A stretch of 11,309 nt of DNA from JAVVPO01 sp036655715. GTDB taxonomy: Bacteria; Bacillota; Clostridia; Lachnospirales; Cellulosilyticaceae. Under the pieces are notes generated by a model. That model made no database searches, was not told the DNA's origin, and was given only the letters and a program-made list of their open reading frames with translations. Location of the stretch: the NCBI GenBank assembly GCA_036655715.1, contig JAVVPO010000080.1, positions 1 to 11,309 of the forward strand, in the 5' to 3' direction. A program made the position numbers and the translations under genes. Shown one piece after another: positions 1-5,725 of this stretch. Positions within the stretch are counted from its first letter, which is position 1, and every line of letters begins with the position of its first letter.

Positions 1-1103
1 TTAGCAGATTTACCACCGCCCTGTGCACAGAAGTCAGTGCCGCCGCCTTGACCGTCAATCAGTGTGATACTATCTTTGAGTAGATGGTTCATGCTGATTT
101 TTTTGATGTCTTTTGAGCACATAAAGACAAGGTGAGTGGCCTTGTCAGCTTTGAGTCCAAGGAGAGCGATAACTTGTGGATAAGCAACAAGTCTAGTGGC
201 TATGGCTTGTAAGTCTTTAGGTTCTATATTTTCATGGATAGCTTGGATGATACGTACATCGCCTAGTGTTGGGGCTGCTTCAAGCATATCTTTCACTTCA
301 TAATCTGTAATAGTATTTTTGAGCTTACGATTTTCCGCGGAAAGTTGCTGACATTCTTTAGTAAGTTTTTGGATTTGTGTAAAGGTTTCTAGATTTGTAG
401 ATAAGGCATTTGTAATGGCGCGGTTTCCAGCTATAAAAGTAATACGTAATCCTGTTTTGTGCTTTTCATGCTTTAGGATTTTGAGCATTTGAACTTCTAG
501 GGTAGAATTTGGATGAAGGCCACAACAAGCACTTATGTCTAAATCACCTATTTGTACAAGCCTTACTGGACCTGTTATTTTGGGTAAAGGCTTTTTAAGC
601 GTTAGTTTTTTGAGTTCTTGTTTGGTTGGATAAAGAATCTCAGTCATAAGATTCTCACTAATGAGTTCATTCACTAGGCGTTCACCTTCTAGAAGTTCAT
701 CAGGAGATAGTTTTTTATCAGTATCTATAGTGCAAGTTTCGCTGCCGAGATGGAAACTAAGGGTACTTGCGCCAAAGTTATCTAATAAACAAGCAGAAAG
801 TATATGTTGAGCCATATGATGTTGCATATGATCAAAGCGGCGTTTCCAATCTATAGAACATTTTAATTTATGAATTTTAATAGGCTTTTTAGGAGAAACA
901 TGATAAATCGTATCAGATTCTTCATAGACATGAGTAATTGGACAATCTTCAATGAACCCCGTATCACTTGGCTGACCACCACCTTCAGGATAGAAAGCTG
1001 TTTGATCTAAGACAATGTGAAAGTTGCCATCTTTTTCAGTAACGGATAGAACTTCTGCAGTAAAATCTGTTTGGTAAGTTTGTGTATAATAAAGTTTTGA
1101 CAT
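1..1103 (-). CDS. AlaX-type alanyl-tRNA editing protein with DHHA1 domain, 3' end cut off by window edge
   Basis: A stand-alone relative of the alanyl-tRNA synthetase editing half. Family knowledge: such proteins hydrolyse Ser-tRNA(Ala) or Gly-tRNA(Ala) in the cytosol. I translated 367 codons without a stop or frameshift; the frame is open at base 1. The N-terminal beta-barrel carries the signature TAFYPEGGGQPSDTG (residues 35-49). The zinc/catalytic motifs follow: HMAQH (H96, H100) and CCGLH (C193, H197), giving the HxxxH plus CxxxH set. A short helical linker (about 240-268) leads into a DHHA1 domain ending in the glycine motif GQGGGTDFCAQGGG (351-364). No aminoacylation domain precedes it: the ATG at 1103 has an AAGGAG site just upstream, and a promoter sits just above. 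Family members are usually slightly longer, so only a few tens of residues are probably missing. Transcribed divergently from the acetyltransferase gene. Confidence 0.93.
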   Translation of the reverse strand, partial: MSKLYYTQTYQTDFTAEVLSVTEKDGNFHIVLDQTAFYPEGGGQPSDTGFIEDCPITHVYEESDTIYHVSPKKPIKIHKLKCSIDWKRRFDHMQHHMAQHILSACLLDNFGASTLSFHLGSETCTIDTDKKLSPDELLEGERLVNELISENLMTEILYPTKQELKKLTLKKPLPKITGPVRLVQIGDLDISACCGLHPNSTLEVQMLKILKHEKHKTGLRITFIAGNRAITNALSTNLETFTQIQKLTKECQQLSAENRKLKNTITDYEVKDMLEAAPTLGDVRIIQAIHENIEPKDLQAIATRLVAYPQVIALLGLKADKATHLVFMCSKDIKKISMNHLLKDSITLIDGQGGGTDFCAQGGGKSA

Positions 1104-1138
1104 AAAAAGCTCCTTTGGCTGTAATACTTATTAGATAG

Positions 1139-1147
1139 AGTATAGCA
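1139..1147 (-). promoter_or_regulatory. Extended -10 promoter for the alaX-like gene
   Basis: On the minus strand the sequence TGCTATACT gives an extended -10 (TG at 1147-1146, TATACT at 1144-1139). No good -35 is visible, which is usual for extended -10 promoters. The predicted start near 1132 leaves a leader of about 30 nt containing the AAGGAG site. Position and fit to the vegetative sigma consensus are the only evidence. Confidence 0.5.
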
Positions 1148-1171
1148 CAAAATAGTTGGAAGCAAAAATAC

Positions 1172-1201
1172 TTGAAGGATAAAGTAGTTTTAGCGTAGAA
1201 T
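1172..1201 (+). promoter_or_regulatory. Sigma-A-type promoter for the GNAT gene
   Basis: TTGAAG at 1172-1177 and TAGAAT at 1196-1201 are separated by 18 bp. The predicted start near 1208 leaves a leader of about 55 nt to the ATG at 1263. It lies back to back with the alaX-like promoter, so both genes are driven from one short intergenic region. Confidence 0.5.
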
Positions 1202-1262
1202 GATAAAAGAAGAAGATTTAGCTAAACATTTACAAAAGTCAGATAAAAGCTAAGGAGCAACT

Positions 1263-1796
1263 ATGGAATTTATTAGAATCAAAACAACGAGGGATACATA
1301 TTGGGAGCAGGCATGGGAAATCTACGAACAAAGTTTTCCAGTATTTGAAAGAAGACTATTTGATAATCAAGTAGAAGCAATGAAGGAAGAAAGCTATAAT
1401 TGTGTTGTTGTAGTAAAGAATGATGGGGTCGTAGGCATGATTTTTTACTGGGAATGGGAAGAAAGCATTTATATAGAGCATTTTGCTATTCATCCAGATT
1501 TAAGAGGCCAAAATTATGGTTCAACTATCTTAAAAGAGTTTGTAGAGTCTACTTCGAAGGTAGTTATCTTGGAAATAGATCCACCAATAGATGAGATATC
1601 AAGGAGAAGACGAAGCTTCTACAAACAATTAGGGTTCAATATGAATGACTATGACTATACCCACCCGCCTTATAGAAAGAATATAAAACCTCATGCGCTT
1701 AAAATATTAAGTTATAATCAGCATTTAGGGGAAGAGATGTATCAGTTGTTCTATGACAATGTGTGTAATCGTGCGATGAAATATATAGAAAAATAA
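1263..1796 (+). CDS. GNAT family N-acetyltransferase
   Basis: Probable acetyl-CoA-dependent acyltransferase of the Gcn5-related family; the substrate cannot be read from the sequence. The central strand and acetyl-CoA loop are clear: IYIEHFAIHPDLRGQNYG (residues 69-86), where R81-G-Q-N-Y-G86 is the pyrophosphate-binding motif A. A second family hallmark, SFYKQLGF (118-125), forms the motif B helix and strand. At 177 residues it is a single compact domain, with a short helical extension after about residue 150. The ATG has AAGGAG five bases upstream. It appears monocistronic, with its own promoter and a hairpin after the stop. The charged stretch EISRRRRSFY (111-120) is part of motif B, not a fused domain. 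Cytosolic: no signal peptide or membrane segment. Confidence 0.88.
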   Translation: MEFIRIKTTRDTYWEQAWEIYEQSFPVFERRLFDNQVEAMKEESYNCVVVVKNDGVVGMIFYWEWEESIYIEHFAIHPDLRGQNYGSTILKEFVESTSKVVILEIDPPIDEISRRRRSFYKQLGFNMNDYDYTHPPYRKNIKPHALKILSYNQHLGEEMYQLFYDNVCNRAMKYIEK

Positions 1797-1803
1797 AGTA
1801 AAG

Positions 1804-1834
1804 CCCAGTTAGGTAGAATAAGTATTTAACTGGG
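1804..1834 (+). terminator. Hairpin after GNAT gene, possible weak terminator
   Basis: CCCAGTTA (1804-1811) pairs perfectly with TAACTGGG (1827-1834) around a 15-nt loop whose ends can extend the stem by G-T and A-T pairs. The downstream plus-strand sequence is only moderately T-rich. On the minus strand the hairpin is followed by TTTACTTTATTTTTC, a better U-tract, but no minus-strand gene needs it. Function as a terminator is inferred. Confidence 0.4.
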
Positions 1835-1905
1835 TGTAAAGTTTAAAAAAGTCACATTAAAAGGAAAAAAGCCATAACAGGCTATCTTTATCCCATAAAC
1901 GAGTA

Positions 1906-1911
1906 TATAAT
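1906..1911 (+). promoter_or_regulatory. Candidate -10 element upstream of truA
   Basis: A perfect TATAAT lies about 55 bases before the truA start. The corresponding -35 region (1883-1888, TATCTT) is poor. A second pair, GTGACA (1920-1925) and TAAAAT (1942-1947), would leave a leader barely long enough for the ribosome site. I favour the first, weakly. Confidence 0.35.
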
Positions 1912-1965
1912 AAAGAAAAGTGACATAAAGAGACGGTAAAGTAAAATGATAGAAGGTGGATATAA

Positions 1966-2703
1966 ATGAGAAATTTTAAAATAGTAATCCAATTTGATGG
2001 TAGCAGATATAAAGGATGGCAAAATAGTAAAGAAGAAGGTGCTACTGTACAGAGTAAAGTACAGATGGTATTATCTAAAATGACTGAAGAAAAAATAGAC
2101 CTTATTGGGTGTAGCCGTGTAGATACTGGCGTACATGCTGAAAACTATATAGCGAGTTTCAAGACAAACTCAGACTTTAGTGAAGATATGATGCTTAATT
2201 ACCTTTATGAATTCTTGCCAGATGATATCGTGGTTAAATCTTTAGCAGAAGTAGATGAGAGATTCCACGCAAGATACAATGTAAAAGGTGTTACGTATGA
2301 GTACAAGATTAATAATAGAGCTTTTAGAGATGTATTTAATAGAAAATATGTGTATCATTTTGAAGATGCACTTGATTTAGATGAAATGAGAAAAGCTTCT
2401 GATATCTTCATGGGTGCCCATGATTTCCAAAGCTTTACAAGTTTAAAACCAGATGGCAAATCAACGGTTAAGACAGTTAAAGCGATTGATATCATAAATG
2501 AAGAGGGTATAATTACTATAGAAATTACTGCAAACGAATTTTTATGGAATATGCCAAGACTTATTTTAGGCGCACTTTTAGAAGTAGGAAAAGGCGACAT
2601 GAAGCTTAAAGAAATAGAGCAGATGCTAGAAGAACCTAAAAAAAGAGAATATGCACCGATGGCACAGCCAAAAGGATTATACCTTAAAGAAGCACAGTAT
2701 TAA
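1966..2703 (+). CDS. truA: tRNA pseudouridine synthase A (TruA family)
   Basis: Converts uridine to pseudouridine in the tRNA anticodon stem-loop (positions 38-40 in characterised TruA enzymes). At 245 residues it has family length. Visible motifs in order: FDGSRYKGWQ (10-19), the catalytic-aspartate motif SRVDTGVHA with D53, RFHARYNVKGVTYEYKI (99-115), GAHDFQSFTS (150-159), the C-terminal FLWNMPRLILGALLEVGKG (192-210), and GLYL (237-240). The ATG has AGAAGGTGG upstream. Two positions look divergent: MPR at 196-198 where the usual motif reads MVR, and TVKTVKAI where TVRTI is common. The canonical Firmicutes truA sits beside ecfT/cbiO and rplM-rpsI; here it stands alone, so it may be a second paralogue. 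The catalytic Asp is intact, so an active enzyme is expected. Confidence 0.92.
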   Translation: MRNFKIVIQFDGSRYKGWQNSKEEGATVQSKVQMVLSKMTEEKIDLIGCSRVDTGVHAENYIASFKTNSDFSEDMMLNYLYEFLPDDIVVKSLAEVDERFHARYNVKGVTYEYKINNRAFRDVFNRKYVYHFEDALDLDEMRKASDIFMGAHDFQSFTSLKPDGKSTVKTVKAIDIINEEGIITIEITANEFLWNMPRLILGALLEVGKGDMKLKEIEQMLEEPKKREYAPMAQPKGLYLKEAQY

Positions 2704-2722
2704 TATAGATAATTCACTACGA

Positions 2723-2751
2723 TTTACTTGGATAGCCAAGTATGTTAAAAT
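2723..2751 (+). promoter_or_regulatory. Sigma-A-type promoter for the 78-residue HTH-like gene
   Basis: TTTACT (2723-2728), a 17-bp spacer, and TAAAAT (2746-2751), with a TG at 2743-2744 that makes an extended -10. The predicted start near 2758 gives a leader of about 32 nt carrying an AGAGG ribosome site. This separates the gene from truA at the transcriptional level. Confidence 0.55.
2725..2742. repeat. Perfect 7-bp dyad within the promoter spacer
   Basis: TACTTGG (2725-2731), four bases, then CCAAGTA (2736-2742). The dyad occupies the spacer of the promoter for the HTH-like gene. It lacks a T-run on either strand, so it is not a terminator. Its position suits a repressor operator, possibly for the downstream gene's own product; this is inference. 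Confidence 0.5.
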
Positions 2752-2789
2752 GAGTAGAGACAGAACAAACTAACAAAAGAGGTAAACGC

Positions 2790-3026
2790 ATGGATAATCA
2801 AAAAGCATTACAAGTTCTTAAAACATTTTATATAGGATCTTGTGAAGATATGGTACAGCTTTCAAGAAGAACGAAAGTATCTAGAGATGAAGTAAGAGAA
2901 GTCCTAAAAGGGGCGAGAGAATGTGGTTTAATTGACTACCATACAAATGGGTTTAGAGAATCATTCAACAATATTAAGAAGAAAAAATTAGAAACTTATT
3001 TACGTGCTAAAGGTGCACTTAAATAG
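2790..3026 (+). CDS. Small HTH-like protein of unknown function
   Basis: I do not recognise this 78-residue protein by name. Residues 19-48 read as a helix-turn-helix: a first helix over EDMVQLSRRT, a turn at KV, and a recognition-type helix SRDEVREVLKGARECG, followed by LIDYHTNG, which resembles the start of a winged-HTH wing. The C-terminal 20 residues are strongly basic (KKKKLETYLRAKG), compatible with nucleic-acid contact. No membrane segment is present. Start: ATG at 2790 preceded by AAAAGAGG. It has its own promoter, and a strong terminator directly follows, so it is a single-gene unit. A DNA-binding regulator, possibly self-regulating through the dyad in its promoter, is the simplest reading. 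No partner or target can be named. Confidence 0.75.
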   Translation: MDNQKALQVLKTFYIGSCEDMVQLSRRTKVSRDEVREVLKGARECGLIDYHTNGFRESFNNIKKKKLETYLRAKGALK

Positions 3027-3046
3027 AGTCTAAAATAAATAGATAC

Positions 3047-3076
3047 AAAAAAGACTTAGGTGACTAAGTCTTTTTT
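3047..3076 (+). terminator. Strong bidirectional intrinsic terminator
   Basis: AAAAAAGACTTAG (3047-3059) pairs perfectly with CTAAGTCTTTTTT (3064-3076) around a GTGA tetraloop. A T-run closes the hairpin on both strands. It ends the HTH-like transcript and insulates it from the hflK region. Confidence 0.9.
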
Positions 3077-3116
3077 ATATCTAGAGAAAAACAGTCAAAT
3101 GCTCAGAAATATAGCA

Positions 3117-3122
3117 TATAAT
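3117..3122 (+). promoter_or_regulatory. Candidate -10 element for the membrane microprotein
   Basis: A perfect TATAAT stands about 45 bases before the GTG start at 3167 and just after the terminator of the previous gene. The -35 region 17 bp upstream (3094-3099, GTCAAA) is weak. Assigned mainly by position. Confidence 0.4.
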
Positions 3123-3166
3123 AAAGTAAGTAGAGGAATAGGAAAGCTAGAAGGAGTGAGCGCATA

Positions 3167-3331
3167 GTGTATACAATGGCTCTATATATTATACTAATAG
3201 TTTGTGTCATAACTGCCTTTATACTAGCGAATAGCAGAATGCGAAAAGAAGCAAAGAAAAAAACTGAGATAGAATCTGAAAAGATTCAAGAACAAGGAAA
3301 CATTCAAAGAAAAGAACAAGAAAAAATATAG
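3167..3331 (+). CDS. 54-residue single-pass membrane microprotein
   Basis: A short open frame of 54 codons, unrecognised as a family. It opens with a hydrophobic segment MALYIILIVCVITAFILA (residues 4-21), enough for one membrane helix. A very polar, lysine/glutamate/glutamine-rich tail follows (residues 24-54) that could form a coiled helix. The basic residues R24, R26, K27 and K30-32 just after the helix predict a cytosolic C-terminus. The start is a GTG with AAGGAG (3151-3156) ten bases upstream; an in-frame ATG at 3176 is possible but lies far from the ribosome site. It has its own candidate promoter and is followed by a large hairpin, then hflK. The layout resembles small membrane regulators of protease complexes, but that role is only suggested by position. 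Confidence 0.6.
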   Translation: MYTMALYIILIVCVITAFILANSRMRKEAKKKTEIESEKIQEQGNIQRKEQEKI

Positions 3332-3351
3332 AAGTAGTAATCTGAAATGGA

Positions 3352-3415
3352 TAAATTATAAAATAGACAGTAGTTACTCGTATAGTAGAGTAGCTACTGT
3401 TTACTTTATAATTTA
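3352..3415. repeat. Long inverted repeat (28-bp arms, 8-nt loop), probable hairpin terminator
   Basis: The left arm 3352-3379 and right arm 3388-3415 pair along 28 positions, with two G-U wobbles and a single A-C mismatch; the loop is GTATAGTA. The central 13 bp (3367-3379 with 3388-3400) are the most stable part and are followed by TTTACTTT, so it can act as a terminator for the microprotein transcript. The arms are far longer than needed for that, and the outer 11 bp are pure A/T. It could also be an RNA-processing stem or the remnant of a small mobile repeat. Confidence 0.7.
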
Positions 3416-3569
3416 AATTATTAAAGACCATCATAAATTAAAAACTTAAAAAAATAACTACTATAAAGATTAATGAAAAGATTGAAAAAAATGCGGCAAG
3501 GTAGTAGGATAGAAGGGAAACACTTATTTTGGTGGAGACATATTGAGTAAACATATAAGGAGGAATGGA
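3416..3569 (+). other. hflK leader region
   Basis: An A-rich stretch between the long hairpin and the hflK start. TATAAA at 3462-3467 could be a -10 for hflKC, but I see no convincing -35. A GGTGGAG site (3531-3537) precedes a TTG at 3543, and AAGGAGG (3557-3563) precedes the ATG at 3570, so two in-frame starts are possible. No RNA gene or protein is otherwise supported here. Confidence 0.35.
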
Positions 3570-4607
3570 ATGTTTGAAGAAGAAAAAATCATAATAGATG
3601 CTAATTTACAGCAGCAACTTAAGAATTTTGGAAATAATTTCAAGAAAATTGCGAGTGGAGTCCTATTCACATTAGTTATAGCAGTTATGATGCTAGGTTC
3701 TATTTATAGGTTAGAGACTGGAACTGTGGGGGTTATTACAAGATTTGGAGATGTTAAAGGGGTTAACGAAAGTGCGGGGATTCATTTTAAAGTACCTTTT
3801 ATAGATAGGGTTCAAAAGGTAGATGTTCAAACAGTACATAAAATGGAGTATGGTTATCGTACAGAACAAATAGGTTCAACTGCTGGAAATCCAGAATACG
3901 CTGGTGTGCAAGAGGAGGAGCAAGTTATAATAGAAGCTAAGAGAAATAATGCTTCTATTATTTTACTTAATTTAATTGTGCGTTATCAAGTAGAAGACTC
4001 TATTAGTTATTTATATGAAGTTGATGATTTAGATGGCACTATGCGACTTGCTATTGAAGATGTAGTAAGAAGCACCTTGTCTAGTTTCACGATAGATGAA
4101 GCCCTAGAAAATAAAGAACTAATAGATGAAGCAATTTTTCCAAGACTTCAAAAGAAATTAGATAAGTATAATTCAGGAATTAAAATTGTTCAAGTAACAA
4201 CTCAAAATGTTTCGTTGTTACCAGCAGTAGAAGAGACAAGACAAAAAGTGGAAGAATCTAACCAGTACAAACAAGGTAAAGAAGAAGAAGCACAAAAATA
4301 TAGAAATACAGTTATTCCAAAAGCAGAAGCTGAGGCAACTAAGCTTTATGAAGATGCGAAAGGATTTAATGCAGAAGTTGTAGCAAATGCTAAAGCGGAT
4401 GTATCAGAATTTGAGGCGCTTTATAGTGAGTATATTCAAAATCCAGATCTTGTTAAAGAAAAATACTATATTGAAGCAATGCAAGAGGTTCTGAAAAATA
4501 ATAACCTTGTAATAGATCAAACAGGTTCAGATGGTTTACTTAAGTTCTACAATGTACCTACCACTCAAAATAACCCAGCACCTACCGCGCAAAAGAAGGA
4601 GGAGTAG
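3570..4607 (+). CDS. hflK: HflK-like SPFH/prohibitin membrane protein
   Basis: Predicted subunit of an HflK-HflC complex. In E. coli these form a cage around the membrane protease FtsH and modulate substrate access. From the ATG, 345 residues: a short charged cytosolic N-terminus, one membrane helix at about 27-46 (KIASGVLFTLVIAVMMLGSI), then an SPFH domain beginning TGTVGVITRFGDV (50-62) with GIHFKVPFIDRVQKVD (70-85). The domain continues through NLIVRYQVED (134-143), and a long helical coiled region (about 222-285) has Ala/Glu-rich repeats. The tail is Pro/Gln-rich. Start choice: AAGGAGG lies six bases before the ATG at 3570; an in-frame TTG at 3543, also with a fair ribosome site, would add nine residues (354 in all). 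It sits 3 bp from the hflC-like gene. No ftsH is in the window. Confidence 0.87.
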   Translation: MFEEEKIIIDANLQQQLKNFGNNFKKIASGVLFTLVIAVMMLGSIYRLETGTVGVITRFGDVKGVNESAGIHFKVPFIDRVQKVDVQTVHKMEYGYRTEQIGSTAGNPEYAGVQEEEQVIIEAKRNNASIILLNLIVRYQVEDSISYLYEVDDLDGTMRLAIEDVVRSTLSSFTIDEALENKELIDEAIFPRLQKKLDKYNSGIKIVQVTTQNVSLLPAVEETRQKVEESNQYKQGKEEEAQKYRNTVIPKAEAEATKLYEDAKGFNAEVVANAKADVSEFEALYSEYIQNPDLVKEKYYIEAMQEVLKNNNLVIDQTGSDGLLKFYNVPTTQNNPAPTAQKKEE

Positions 4608-4610
4608 ACT

Positions 4611-5546
4611 ATGAAAATAAAAAGTAAGGTTGTATTAAGCATAGTAGTCATACTAGGTATATATTTAGGTCTTAATAGTGTTTATATAGTAGAACCTGAT
4701 GAAGTGGCCATTGTTAAGAGACTTGGTGAGATAACAACAGCAGTTATTAGAGATGGAAAAGAAGAGTTTGTAAGAGAGGGTTTATCCAACTATGATACCC
4801 TTGAAAATGTACAACTTATTATGGAAAGAGGGCTACTCTTCAAAGTACCTTTTTTAGATCAAGTAGAAAAATATAGTGCCAAGTACCTAACTTACACCTC
4901 ACGCAAGGAAACAATCAATACAAGTGATAAAAGAAAGTTAGATATTCAGATGTATGCACAATACCGTATTGAGAATCCGGCTGTGTATAAGATGAAAGTA
5001 GGTTCTCTTTCTAAACTTAATCAATTAATGGATGACAACGTCTATCCTGTAGTTATTCAGTCAGCCAATAAGCTTACTTTTGATCAATTCTTTGATGATG
5101 ATATTATGAGTGAGATGATGGAAGAAAGAAGACAAGAACTTAATAAGACTTTAGCCATTCAGTATGGCATTGAAGTAGCGGATATCGGAATCTACAGAAA
5201 GAATTTCCCTCAATCCAATATAGCAAGTATAGAGGATAAAATGAGTAAAGAAATTCAAAAAGAAAGTGAGAGGTTAAGAGCTGAAGGAGAGGCTTATTAC
5301 CTTAAATCTACATCAGAAACCAATCGCATGGAAAAAGAAATTATTTCTAAAGCGGTAGAAGAAAGTGCAGTTATCAAAGCAGAAGCAGAAAGACAAGCTT
5401 TGGAGATTTACCGAGCAGCATTAACTAAAGATGTAGAGTTTTATCGTTTTATTCAGAGGATGAATTCTTATAAGGTTATGGAAGGAAAAACTATTTTCCT
5501 AGATGATCAGAATGAGTTCTTGAAGTATTTAGACGGCTATAGATAG
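4611..5546 (+). CDS. hflC: HflC-like SPFH/prohibitin membrane protein
   Basis: Partner of the upstream HflK-like protein; the pair is expected to assemble as alternating subunits in the membrane. It has 311 residues. One membrane helix spans about 7-25, right at the N-terminus. The SPFH domain starts at YIVEPDEVAIVKRLGE (25-40) and includes GLLFKVPFLDQVEKY (74-88) and LDIQMYAQYRIENP (110-123). It ends in a helical coiled stretch containing the family hallmark ERLRAEGEAYY (220-230). Between strand one and the LFKVPF motif lies an insertion (about 42-72) longer than in typical HflC. The ribosome site AAGGAGG (4596-4602) lies inside the end of hflK, consistent with translational coupling. The operon ends at the terminator just downstream. 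The HflC assignment rests on pair order and the RAEG motif. Confidence 0.86.
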   Translation: MKIKSKVVLSIVVILGIYLGLNSVYIVEPDEVAIVKRLGEITTAVIRDGKEEFVREGLSNYDTLENVQLIMERGLLFKVPFLDQVEKYSAKYLTYTSRKETINTSDKRKLDIQMYAQYRIENPAVYKMKVGSLSKLNQLMDDNVYPVVIQSANKLTFDQFFDDDIMSEMMEERRQELNKTLAIQYGIEVADIGIYRKNFPQSNIASIEDKMSKEIQKESERLRAEGEAYYLKSTSETNRMEKEIISKAVEESAVIKAEAERQALEIYRAALTKDVEFYRFIQRMNSYKVMEGKTIFLDDQNEFLKYLDGYR

Positions 5547-5553
5547 GTAAGTG

Positions 5554-5602
5554 AAGGGGATGTCTTTGGGGTGGCGTGGAGCCGCCTGAGGGCATCCTTT
5601 TT
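5554..5602 (+). terminator. Intrinsic terminator of the hflKC operon
   Basis: A two-tier hairpin. GGATGTC (5558-5564) pairs with GGCATCC (5591-5597), extended by A-T and G-U pairs. An inner stem GGTGGC/GCCGCC (5570-5575, 5581-5586) has a five-base loop. TTTTT (5598-5602) follows. It is markedly GC-rich against its surroundings. Confidence 0.85.
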
Positions 5603-5656
5603 GATGTGGAGAGAAATAAACGAAGTGCATATATGGGGCGGAGTTATTAATTAATA

Positions 5657-5686
5657 TTTACCTAGGAATAAGAGATATGATAAGAT
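5657..5686 (+). promoter_or_regulatory. Weak candidate promoter for the ATP-grasp operon
   Basis: TTTACC (5657-5662) and TAAGAT (5681-5686) with an 18-bp spacer, about 40 bases before the ATG at 5726. Overlapping alternatives (TATGAT, GATAAT) make the exact -10 uncertain. A promoter somewhere here is expected because a strong terminator lies just upstream. Confidence 0.3.
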
Positions 5687-5725
5687 AATAGCAGATAGCA
5701 AATGTAGAGAGATAGGAAGATATGG

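Noticed and set aside
1870..1890. Small AGCC/GGCT hairpin between the GNAT and truA genes
   Set aside because: Only four base pairs and no T-run; probably chance.
2355..2600. Open frame on the minus strand inside truA
   Set aside because: Antisense to a well-supported gene, no ribosome site, and low-complexity Ser/Ile-rich product; a shadow frame.
3219..3434. Minus-strand open frame over the microprotein and the long hairpin
   Set aside because: Its product is Phe/Leu-rich because it is antisense to A-rich DNA; no ribosome site or promoter, and it runs through the inverted repeat.
3490..3549. 19-codon frame beginning ATG CGG in the hflK leader
   Set aside because: No ribosome site, very short, and overlaps the hflK start; nothing supports it as a leader peptide.
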